The position numbers were made by a program, and so were the translations under genes. From contig JAICVH010000156.1 of NCBI GenBank assembly GCA_025935435.1, positions 1-6,186 on the forward strand: 6,186 bases of DNA. Reading direction: 5' to 3'. This document shows, in pieces, positions 1-6,035 of the stretch. Within the stretch, counting starts at the first letter, position 1. Each line of letters opens with the position of its first letter. This DNA comes from Burkholderiales bacterium (GTDB lineage Bacteria > Pseudomonadota > Gammaproteobacteria > Burkholderiales > Casimicrobiaceae). The notes under the pieces were generated by a model, which saw only the letters and a list, made by a program, of their open reading frames with translations, ran no database searches and was not told the DNA's origin.

Positions 1-1187
1 CATTCGGCCGCCAGCACGACCAGGTCAAGCGTATGCAGGCGCTTGATCTTGAGCCAGGTCGCAGCACGCCGGCCCGGCTCGTACGGAGCGTCGAGCGCCT
101 TCGCCATCACGCCTTCGTGACCGCGGGCAAGCGCGTCATCGTAAAACGCTTCGGCAGCCGCCACGTCACCGGTCACGATCCGCGGCACCCGCACTGCCGG
201 CGGCAGCGCGGCGGCGAGCGCATCGAATCGGCGCGTCGCCGGAGAACCGGTCAGATCCTCGCTGTCAATGCGCAGGCAGTCGAAAAAGAATACCGATAGC
301 GGCAGCGTCGCGCGCATCGCCGCGACGTCGACGGTGCGCCCGAACCGCCGCATCGTCACCTGGAACGGCTGTGGCGCGCCGCCTGCGTGCAGCGCAATGA
401 CCTCGCCATCGAGGATCAATTCTCGGGCGGATACCCCGGTGATCGTTTCGACGAGTTCCGGTACGGATGCGGTGACATCGTTGCGGCTGCGAGTGAAGAC
501 CCGCACATCGGTCCCCGACTTGTGCACGTGCACGCGCGCGCCGTCGAGCTTCCACTCGAACGCGGCCATGCCGAACGCGCGGAGCGCTTCCGCGACATCC
601 GATGCGGGTTTTGCAAGCATCGGCGCGATGGGTTGCAAGACCGCGAGCGCAAAGCGGTCAAGACCGGGCGCGCCTTCGGTGAGCGCCGCTTCGGCCACGC
701 TCGCGACCCCGTGCGCAACCATCGCCGCGTGATGGACCGCGGCGTTCGGCAGCCCGGCAGCGCTCGCGACCGCGTCGATCATCAGCGATTCGAGCGCGCC
801 CTGTCGCAATTCTCCCTGCATGAGCCGATACAGGAAGTCGCGCTCCGCACCGTTCGCGCGCGCGAGCAGTTCGCCGAGGACCTCCGCGCGACGCGCCTTC
901 GATCCAGACCCGGTGACTTCGCAAATACGCTGCAGTGCGGCGTCCACGTCGACCAGGGACAGCGCCGGCTGGTCGGCAACGCGTCCGGACTTTGCGTTCC
1001 GGAAAAGCGAGTGACCGACGCCCATCTTGCCCTGCCGCGTTTCTCCAGACAGGTAGGCGACGGCGATCGCGATCTCAGCGGGCGCAAGCTGGCGAAGAAA
1101 ATCCGCGAGTGCAGCGATCTTCGCGTTGCGCCCCGGCGCATCGGCAACGCGTTGCGACGTATCGACGAGCTGCGAAAACAGCGTCAA
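1..1187 (-). CDS. ATP-dependent DNA ligase, LigB-type (C-terminus off the left edge)
   Basis: Seals nicks in duplex DNA through a lysyl-AMP intermediate; cytoplasmic repair enzyme. About 395 residues are visible. Residues 1 to about 185 resemble the N-terminal DNA-binding domain of LigB/eukaryotic ligase I enzymes, including LSGETRQGKMGVG near residue 60. The nucleotidyltransferase domain follows with its motifs in order: I, EWKLDGAR with adenylated Lys213 and Arg218; IIIa, FFFDCL around Asp303; IV, EGVMAK at Glu358-Lys363; V, WLKIK with Lys380 and Lys382. The C-terminal OB-fold lies outside the window. No frameshift is seen. The start is uncertain: TTG at 1187 is the only plausible initiator after an in-frame TGA at 1206-1208, and no Shine-Dalgarno is visible. 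The N-terminal domain argues against a short LigC-type ligase. It lies 152 bp downstream of a LigD-type polymerase gene, suggesting a joint repair role (inference). The family call is firm; the exact start is not. Confidence 0.93.
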   Translation of the reverse strand, partial: MTLFSQLVDTSQRVADAPGRNAKIAALADFLRQLAPAEIAIAVAYLSGETRQGKMGVGHSLFRNAKSGRVADQPALSLVDVDAALQRICEVTGSGSKARRAEVLGELLARANGAERDFLYRLMQGELRQGALESLMIDAVASAAGLPNAAVHHAAMVAHGVASVAEAALTEGAPGLDRFALAVLQPIAPMLAKPASDVAEALRAFGMAAFEWKLDGARVHVHKSGTDVRVFTRSRNDVTASVPELVETITGVSARELILDGEVIALHAGGAPQPFQVTMRRFGRTVDVAAMRATLPLSVFFFDCLRIDSEDLTGSPATRRFDALAAALPPAVRVPRIVTGDVAAAEAFYDDALARGHEGVMAKALDAPYEPGRRAATWLKIKRLHTLDLVVLAAE

Positions 1188-1339
1188 TGGAAGGCGGCCG
1201 CGCGGTCAGCCGCTGGTGAGCCGGTAGAAAGCGATGACAACGACGCGCGCGATCGCGATCTCACGGAACGCGCTCGGTGAGGTGTGCGGACGAGTTCGTG
1301 CAGGCTCGCCGTCACGTTGTTCCATTTCGGATTGCATGT
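1188..1339 (-). other. Intergenic gap between polymerase and ligase genes
   Basis: These 152 bases separate the polymerase stop from the proposed TTG of the ligase. I see no convincing promoter, terminator or Shine-Dalgarno. A 43-codon reading frame (ATG at 1337, TGA at 1206-1208) runs in the same frame as the ligase but resembles no ligase sequence and has no ribosome binding site. A GCGATCGC palindrome occurs around 1250-1260; such words are common in GC-rich DNA. Confidence 0.5.
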
Positions 1340-2485
1340 TTAGTGCCGGTCGGCAGCGCCGCCGGTCAGTGCGCGAGCAAGATCCTGTTTGTCATCGATC
1401 CAGCCGCGCCACGCGTCGCCCCGCTTCGCGAACCAGGCTGCCGCAGCAGGCAGCCGGATCGCCATCGGGTCGACGCGTTGCAATTCGTCCCATGCGAGCG
1501 GCATCGACACGGGCGCGCCCGGCAGCGCGCGCGGTGAGAACGGCACGCTGATCGACTTGCCGCGCGCGTTCATGTTCGTATCGACGAAGACCTTGCCACG
1601 ACGCTTGCTCACGTTCCATTCGACGGTGATCGCGCGTGGATCCTGCCGAAGCAGATGACCGGCGATCAGGCCGGCGATGTCGCGCACGTCGGCATAGCGC
1701 AACGTGCGGCGTATCGGCACGATCACGTGCAGACCGGTTTTTCCGGAGGTCTTGACGAGCGGCACCAGGCCGAGGTTTTCGAGGACGTCTCGCAATCGGT
1801 TCGCTACGTCGACCGCGCGCGCAAATGCGGGGGCGTTGAACGATGGCTCCCGGGCCTTCTCGCCGCCCGCATAGATAAAGGGATCGAGATCGAACAACAG
1901 GTAATCGGGCAATTCGAGCAGCGAATGCTGGAGCGCGTCGAGAGACGACGCGAAATCGGCCGTCGCTCCGCCGGCGTCGGAACTGGGGACGACGCGCGAA
2001 TGCCACGCGTGGAACTCGAGGACGCCCATGTGCGCAAGCCATAGCAGCGTCGCGACGTTGTTGCAGAGGATGTACTGATCGGTGCGGCCCTTCGACTCGG
2101 AAAACACGTCGACGCGCTCGACGAAGTCCGGCAACCGCATGTTCCAGTGCTTTTCCAGGTGGCGCCGGCCGGTGACACCTTCCGGCCACCGGAAGAGCGT
2201 CAGCGGACGATCGCGCACATGCGCAAGCAACGCGGGCGCAACGACGATCAGATAACGCAGGTAGTCGCGCTTGGTGATGGCTTGCTGTCCGAAGCGGCGC
2301 TCGCCCGGCCAGTAGATGCGCGACAAGTGGGTGACGTCGACGATGTGATCGTCGACCTCGATGCGTAGGTTGTCCTCGCCGCCCTCGAGCGCGGCAAGGA
2401 GGCGTTTTGCACTATCAGCCGCGTCCCGACGTCGCGCCGCGCGCGGCCGGGCCCTGAGGCCGCGCTGCGCCCCCGCACCGATCAT
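1340..2485 (-). CDS. ligD: Stand-alone LigD-type DNA polymerase/primase domain protein
   Basis: An archaeo-eukaryotic primase-fold polymerase of the kind found in bacterial LigD; family members add ribo- or deoxyribonucleotides at gaps and break ends before ligation. The 381-residue product has a basic, low-complexity N-terminus (1 to about 36), then one polymerase domain (about 38-345). Recognisable features are the IYWP segment at 57-60, the metal-binding pair Asp199 and Asp201 in LLFDLDP, KTSGKTGLHV with His253, and FVDTN with the likely third metal ligand Asp302, followed by a PFSPRALPGAPV stretch typical of the family. There is no ligase or phosphoesterase domain, so this is the polymerase module alone, comparable in architecture to mycobacterial PolD proteins. 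The start is well fixed: an in-frame TGA directly precedes the ATG. That ATG overlaps the upstream lipoprotein stop as ATGA, so translation may be coupled. An ATP-dependent ligase lies downstream. The symbol denotes the family; full-length LigD is not implied. Confidence 0.93.
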   Translation of the reverse strand: MIGAGAQRGLRARPRAARRRDAADSAKRLLAALEGGEDNLRIEVDDHIVDVTHLSRIYWPGERRFGQQAITKRDYLRYLIVVAPALLAHVRDRPLTLFRWPEGVTGRRHLEKHWNMRLPDFVERVDVFSESKGRTDQYILCNNVATLLWLAHMGVLEFHAWHSRVVPSSDAGGATADFASSLDALQHSLLELPDYLLFDLDPFIYAGGEKAREPSFNAPAFARAVDVANRLRDVLENLGLVPLVKTSGKTGLHVIVPIRRTLRYADVRDIAGLIAGHLLRQDPRAITVEWNVSKRRGKVFVDTNMNARGKSISVPFSPRALPGAPVSMPLAWDELQRVDPMAIRLPAAAAWFAKRGDAWRGWIDDKQDLARALTGGAADRH

Positions 2486-3030
2486 TCACGCTGCTCGGCG
2501 CGAACATCGGCACGGTGTCGCGCGCCGGCGTTCCGCTGCGGGGCGTCCGTGCGCGCGACAGGGGCGGGCGCGATCCGCTGGCCGCGCGCCGGAGCGGCGG
2601 TGCCGGAACCGCGATTGGTCGGCGTCGATTGCGTCGCGTTCTGTCGCTGCGCCGTGCGGTTCTGCACGCTCGGCTGCGATGAACCGCGCGACGTGCGACG
2701 ATCGCCATCGACGCGTCGTCGGTCATCCCGGTCGCGATCGCGCCAGTCGTGACGATCGCGGTCACGCCAATCGCGACGGTCGCGGTCGCGCCAGTCGCGG
2801 TCGCGGTACGTGAAATCGAATCCCACGTACGGCCCGCCGTAGTAGTACCCCGGAGCGTAATCGTAGTAGTACGGGCTATAGCCGTAGCCATACCGGCCGT
2901 AATCGTAATAGTAGGACGGACCGTAGTCGTAGCCGTAATACGGGCGCGAATAACCGTAGTCGTACGTTGCGCACGCCGACAACAGTCCGGCAGCGGTCGC
3001 GGCAACGGCGAGCGACTTGAGAGCAGCCAT
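2482..3030 (-). CDS. Tyrosine-rich lipoprotein with Asp-Trp-Arg repeats, function unknown
   Basis: A 182-residue predicted lipoprotein. The signal peptide ends in the lipobox LSAC, giving lipidated Cys20. Ala at +2 would favour outer-membrane sorting. Residues 23-68 are strikingly rich in Tyr (22 of 46) with Gly, Asp and Pro. Residues 75-106 are almost only Arg and Asp with spaced Trp, and include three tandem 8-residue units of the form DWRDRDRx (79-102). The tail (107-182) is polar, rich in Gln, Asn, Thr, Pro and Arg, and probably disordered. The ATG at 3030 is chosen over an upstream ATG at 3126 because it gives a proper signal peptide and is preceded by AGGAGGT four bases away. Short Tyr/Gly/Asp-rich lipoproteins are common in Burkholderia-like genomes; I cannot assign a function. 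Its stop overlaps the start of the LigD-type polymerase gene. Confidence 0.85.
   Translation of the reverse strand: MAALKSLAVAATAAGLLSACATYDYGYSRPYYGYDYGPSYYYDYGRYGYGYSPYYYDYAPGYYYGGPYVGFDFTYRDRDWRDRDRRDWRDRDRHDWRDRDRDDRRRVDGDRRTSRGSSQPSVQNRTAQRQNATQSTPTNRGSGTAAPARGQRIAPAPVARTDAPQRNAGARHRADVRAEQRE
2725..2796 (-). repeat. Three tandem 24-bp coding repeats in the lipoprotein gene
   Basis: Three adjacent 24-bp units each encode DWRDRDR plus one variable residue (Arg, His, Asp in reading order). The first and second units differ at four bases, three of them silent, and the third carries another silent change (GAC to GAT). That pattern suggests old duplications held at the protein level, not a fresh slippage product. 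Confidence 0.85.
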
Positions 3031-3034
3031 GGAT

Positions 3035-3041
3035 ACCTCCT
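3035..3041 (-). promoter_or_regulatory. Strong Shine-Dalgarno of the lipoprotein gene
   Basis: The minus strand reads AGGAGGT four bases before the ATG at 3030, a near-perfect anti-16S match that fixes the lipoprotein start. The motif lies inside a possible small hairpin (TACCT and AGGTA arms, 3034-3048), so its accessibility could be modulated. Confidence 0.85.
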
Positions 3042-3058
3042 GCAGGTAATGCAGGTAG
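3041..3058. repeat. Two tandem copies of a 9-bp unit in the lipoprotein leader
   Basis: On the plus strand the unit TGCAGGTA occurs at 3041-3048 and again at 3050-3057, separated by one base, i.e. two 9-bp units differing at their last base. The pair lies immediately upstream of and partly within the Shine-Dalgarno region of the lipoprotein gene. It could be a small operator or part of an RNA fold; with only two copies it may also be chance. Confidence 0.45.
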
Positions 3059-3105
3059 GTCCCGCCGCGGGGCCGGAGGTTCCCGTTGAACGCTATGCCA
3101 ACGTC

Positions 3106-3138
3106 CAGGCGTTGATTGCGCCCCACAGCAATCGCCTG
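3106..3138 (-). other. Bulged hairpin downstream of dctM
   Basis: On the plus strand CAGGCG (3106-3111) pairs with CGCCTG (3133-3138), and inside it ATTGC (3115-3119) pairs with GCAAT (3128-3132). This leaves an 8-base loop and a 3-base bulge (TTG, 3112-3114): 11 base pairs in all. It begins 45 bases after the dctM stop in the direction of transcription. No T-run follows on either strand, so it is not a classic intrinsic terminator. It could protect the 3' end of the TRAP transcript or separate it from the lipoprotein gene; that role is inference. Confidence 0.5.
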
Positions 3139-3183
3139 TCGCCGGCGGTCCGACTTCGCTACGCCATGAACGGAGCCTGGTCA

Positions 3184-4476
3184 TCACCGCGTCGGCCCGA
3201 GCACCAGTTTCGGCAGCCAGGTGGTGAGCGGTGGCCACAACGTGATCGCCGCGAGCACGACGAGCAACGGCACGATGAACGGCAGCGTCGCACGCGTGAC
3301 GCGCTCGAAGGAAATGCCCGCGACTTTCGCCGTCACGTACAGCACGACACCCACCGGCGGCGTGATCGTGCCGATCATCAGGTTCAACACGAAGACGAGG
3401 CCGAACTGGATCGGATCGATGCCGAGCGCCAGAGCTGGCGGGACAAGGATCGGAACCAGAATCAGCATGGCTGCAATCGCTTCCATGAAGCAGCCGACGA
3501 CGAGCAGCACGATGTTCACGATCATCAAATACACGAGCGGACTATCGGTTAGGCCCACGAGCCATGCACCGGCTGCCTGCGGCACCTGCGACAGCGACAG
3601 GCAATACGCCATCAGCGACGCGGCCATGACCAGCGCGAGGACGACGCCGGTCGTCTCCACCGTCTCGAGGATGATGCGCGGCAGTGCGCGCACGTCGAGA
3701 TCGCGATAGATGACGAGGCCGAGTACCAGCGCGTACGCCACGGCAATCGCCGCCGCTTCGGTCGGCGTGAACGCGCCACCGAACAGGCCGGCAAACAGGA
3801 TCACCGGCGTCAGCAACGCCCAGAACGCGCGCGTGAACGCGCGCCATACGTCGCCAAAGCCGGGGAACGGATGGCGCGGCAGATCGAGACGAACCGCGAT
3901 TGCGCGCACCATCACCATCAGTGCGCCCGCCATCAACAGGCCGGGAATGACGCCGGCGATGAACAATGCACCGATCGACGCTTCGGCGGACACGCCGTAG
4001 ATGATCATCGGCAACGACGGCGGAATGATCGGGCCGATCGTCGCTGACGACGCGGTGAGCGCCGCCGCGATGTCCGGTGAATAACCCTCGTCGACCATCG
4101 CCTTGATCTCGAGCGTTCCGAGGCCACCGGCGTCGGCGACGGCCGAGCCTGACGTACCCGCGAAGAACACGCTCGCCACGATGTTGGCGTGGCAAAGACC
4201 GCCGCGCATCCAGCCGACGCAGACCTTCGCGAAGTCGAAGATCCGGCTCGTGATGTTCGACGAATTCATGATGTTCCCCATCAGGATGAACAGGGGCGCC
4301 GCGAGCAACGGAAACGAGTCGACCGATTTGGCGATGCGCTGCGCGACGGCGAGATCCGGAATCCCGGTGACCTGCAGAAAGATCCAGCCGGCGAGCGCCA
4401 TGGCGAGCCAGATTGGCAGCCCGATGAAGAGCGACGCGAACCACCCGGCGAGGATGACGAGCATCGGCGTCGTCAT
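3184..4476 (-). CDS. dctM: TRAP transporter large permease subunit, DctM type
   Basis: The 12-helix-class inner-membrane subunit of a tripartite ATP-independent periplasmic transporter, which couples substrate uptake to the sodium gradient. The 430-residue length is typical. Most of the protein is hydrophobic segments, with conserved loops in the expected order: GTSGSAVADAG (107-117), ATIGPIIPPS (145-154), GAFTPTEAAA (234-243) and IGTITPPVG (368-376). These Gly/Ser/Thr/Pro loops correspond to the re-entrant substrate and sodium sites of the family. I chose the ATG at 4476, which overlaps the dctQ stop as ATGA and has AAGG seven bases upstream. A longer frame back to 4662 adds 62 arginine-rich residues that are only the out-of-frame shadow of dctQ. 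It works with DctQ and the DctP-type binding protein encoded just upstream. No truncation or missing motif is seen. The symbol is the family name, not proof of dicarboxylate uptake. Confidence 0.97.
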   Translation of the reverse strand: MTTPMLVILAGWFASLFIGLPIWLAMALAGWIFLQVTGIPDLAVAQRIAKSVDSFPLLAAPLFILMGNIMNSSNITSRIFDFAKVCVGWMRGGLCHANIVASVFFAGTSGSAVADAGGLGTLEIKAMVDEGYSPDIAAALTASSATIGPIIPPSLPMIIYGVSAEASIGALFIAGVIPGLLMAGALMVMVRAIAVRLDLPRHPFPGFGDVWRAFTRAFWALLTPVILFAGLFGGAFTPTEAAAIAVAYALVLGLVIYRDLDVRALPRIILETVETTGVVLALVMAASLMAYCLSLSQVPQAAGAWLVGLTDSPLVYLMIVNIVLLVVGCFMEAIAAMLILVPILVPPALALGIDPIQFGLVFVLNLMIGTITPPVGVVLYVTAKVAGISFERVTRATLPFIVPLLVVLAAITLWPPLTTWLPKLVLGPTR

Positions 4477-4958
4477 GACGGCGCCTTCGCAGTTCTGAAA
4501 TCGCGCACGGCAGCGATGAGGCTCGCGATGGCGTAAGCGGCGATGGCGAGCGCCGCGAGCGGCTCGATCAGGTACACGACGCCAACGTTGAACGGCACCG
4601 CAACATTCTCGATATCCCAGGCATTCGCTGCGAGCCGCAGGCCGCGGCTGCCAAGGATCCACGCGAAGAAGACGGTTGCAAGCTGGATCAGCGCGCGCAC
4701 GGCCGCGACGCTTCGCGGCGGCGCACGCTCGATCAGGAACGTCATCGCCAAATGGGTGCCGTTACGCGATGCGATCACCCAGCCCAGGAATGCACACCAC
4801 ACGAGGAGATAGCGCGCGAGCTCCTCGCTCCACGTCATCGGGCTGTTCAGGACGTACCGAAGCACGACCTGGAGGAATACGCAGGCGAAGATGCCCGTGA
4901 AAACGGCGATCGCGAGCCAGTCGATCGCCGTTTCAATGTAACGTCGCGCCCGGTCCAT
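4473..4958 (-). CDS. dctQ: TRAP transporter small permease subunit, DctQ type
   Basis: The four-helix small membrane subunit that pairs with DctM in a TRAP transporter. The product has 161 residues, a normal length. Hydrophobic helices lie at about 13-34, 47-64, 87-105 and 124-150. The family hallmark is clear across helices 1-2: VVLRYVLNSPMTWSEELARY (31-50), with the Trp-x-Glu-Glu-Leu core containing Glu45 and Glu46, followed by LLVWCAFLG. The ATG at 4958 lies 21 bp after the binding-protein stop. That stop (TAA) is in the same frame, and no other initiator occurs between them, so the start is fixed even though no obvious Shine-Dalgarno is visible. Initiation may depend on coupling to the upstream gene (inference). 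Its TGA overlaps the ATG of dctM, supporting equal production of the two membrane subunits. Confidence 0.96.
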   Translation of the reverse strand: MDRARRYIETAIDWLAIAVFTGIFACVFLQVVLRYVLNSPMTWSEELARYLLVWCAFLGWVIASRNGTHLAMTFLIERAPPRSVAAVRALIQLATVFFAWILGSRGLRLAANAWDIENVAVPFNVGVVYLIEPLAALAIAAYAIASLIAAVRDFRTAKAPS

Positions 4959-4979
4959 ATGCGCGCGAACGACTGCCGG

Positions 4980-6014
4980 TTATTTGATCGCCTGCAGCTT
5001 TTCGTAGGTCCCTTTGCCCCACTTGCTTTCGAACTTGGCAACGAGCGCGCCGACAACGGGCTTGCGGAACGCTTCGATGTCGACGGGAACGACGGTCATG
5101 CCCGACGACTTCAACGTCTCGACCAGCTCCTTTTCCTGACGCACCAGTTCGGTGTTCTGCCACGCGATGCCGGCGTCGATGGCATCCTGGATGATCTTCT
5201 GGTCCGCAGGCCGAAGGCCTTTCCAGAACGCTTCGTTCACGACGACCAGCCGCGGCGTAATGATGTGTGCGGTCAGCACGAGGTACTTCTGTACTTCGTC
5301 GAACTTGCCCGATTTGATCGTCGGCAGCGGATTCTCCTGCCCGTCGACGACGCCCTGCTTCAGCGCCAGATAGAGCTCGCCGAAGTTCATCGGCGTCGGC
5401 TTCGCGCCCCACGCCTCGGCCATCGCGCGGAACACCTCGTTCTCCGGCACGCGCAGTTTGAAGCCGGCCAGGTCGGCGGGCGTCGTCACGCGCTTGTTCG
5501 ACGTCGTCAGATGACGTGTCCCGTAATACGTCGTGCCGAGGATCCGCATGCCGCGCTTGGCGACGAGCTCCGCGTTCAGTTCGTTCCCGACGGGCCCACC
5601 CATTGCCTTCACCAGATGGTCCGCGTCGCGCCATACGTACGGACTTTCGATGACGCCGATCGCGGGTACCCACGCGCCGAAGTTTCCGGCGCCTTCGGTG
5701 ACGATTTGTTGCGTTCCGTTGGCGACCGCCTCGATCGAGTCGCGCGACGACCCGAGCTGACCGCCTGGAAAGCCCTGCACGGCGATGCGGCCGCCCGATT
5801 TTGCCTTCACGTCGGCCGCGATGCGTTCGATCATCTGCGCGGAAGGATGCGATGCGGGCACGACGTCGGCCCATCGCAGCGTGATCTCCTGTGCGCCTGC
5901 GGCGACACTGAATGTCGACGCGATGATCGCTGACGCTAGAACTCGGCGAATCTCGCGTGCACCGTCTGCACCGAACACGCGGTGGCGCGCGCTCTCCATG
6001 CCCTTGCTTTTCAT
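4980..6014 (-). CDS. dctP: TRAP transporter substrate-binding protein, DctP family
   Basis: The periplasmic receptor of the TRAP system, which captures the substrate and delivers it to DctQM. It is 344 residues long. An N-terminal signal peptide has a long basic lead (1-24), a hydrophobic core (25-38) and a likely cleavage after Ala-Gly-Ala at 41. The mature part shows DctP-family landmarks: GGQLGSSRDSIEAV (84-97), GTRHLTTS (165-172), GFKLRVPEN (184-192) and GVVDGQENP (221-229). Arg168 and Arg188 sit 20 residues apart, matching the arginine pair (127 and 147) that binds the carboxylate in the sialic acid protein SiaP, so the ligand is probably a carboxylic acid. The start at 6014 has GGGGAGG six bases upstream, which favours it over Met6. 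It follows the SDR stop by 21 bp and precedes dctQ by 21 bp: one operon. The exact substrate cannot be read from sequence alone. Confidence 0.96.
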   Translation of the reverse strand: MKSKGMESARHRVFGADGAREIRRVLASAIIASTFSVAAGAQEITLRWADVVPASHPSAQMIERIAADVKAKSGGRIAVQGFPGGQLGSSRDSIEAVANGTQQIVTEGAGNFGAWVPAIGVIESPYVWRDADHLVKAMGGPVGNELNAELVAKRGMRILGTTYYGTRHLTTSNKRVTTPADLAGFKLRVPENEVFRAMAEAWGAKPTPMNFGELYLALKQGVVDGQENPLPTIKSGKFDEVQKYLVLTAHIITPRLVVVNEAFWKGLRPADQKIIQDAIDAGIAWQNTELVRQEKELVETLKSSGMTVVPVDIEAFRKPVVGALVAKFESKWGKGTYEKLQAIK

Positions 6015-6020
6015 CGCAAC

Positions 6021-6027
6021 CCTCCCC
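6021..6027 (-). promoter_or_regulatory. Shine-Dalgarno of the TRAP binding-protein gene
   Basis: The minus strand reads GGGGAGG six bases before the ATG at 6014, inside the 21-bp gap after the SDR gene. It decides the start in favour of Met1 over the internal Met6 and gives the abundant receptor its own strong ribosome binding site. Confidence 0.75.
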
Positions 6028-6035
6028 GAAAAGAG

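Noticed and set aside
387..1280. 297-codon open frame on the plus strand opposite the ligase gene
   Set aside because: The opposite strand carries all nucleotidyltransferase motifs of a DNA ligase; this frame is arginine-rich shadow sequence without recognisable features.
1206..1337. 43-codon minus-strand frame between the polymerase and ligase genes
   Set aside because: No ribosome binding site, mixed codon use and no similarity I recognise. It is in frame with the ligase but separated from it by TGA, and its sequence does not look like a ligase N-terminus.
2725..2810. Short regularly spaced repeats that could suggest a CRISPR-like array
   Set aside because: The units are directly adjacent with no spacers, and they encode the octad repeat of the lipoprotein in frame.
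2749..3552. 267-codon plus-strand frame with a Val/Ala-rich hydrophobic start
   Set aside because: The hydrophobic stretch is the mirror image of the Tyr- and Asp/Arg-rich lipoprotein codons, and the rest is antisense to dctM; it is not a membrane protein gene.
4477..4662. 62-residue N-terminal extension of dctM back to an ATG at 4662
   Set aside because: The extension is arginine- and cysteine-rich, lies wholly within dctQ, and DctM proteins normally begin at the hydrophobic segment that starts at 4476.
4752..5933. 393-codon open frame on the plus strand opposite the TRAP receptor and small permease genes
   Set aside because: It is antisense to two clearly recognised genes, rich in Arg, Asp and His, shows no domain, and such mirror frames are expected opposite GC-rich coding DNA.
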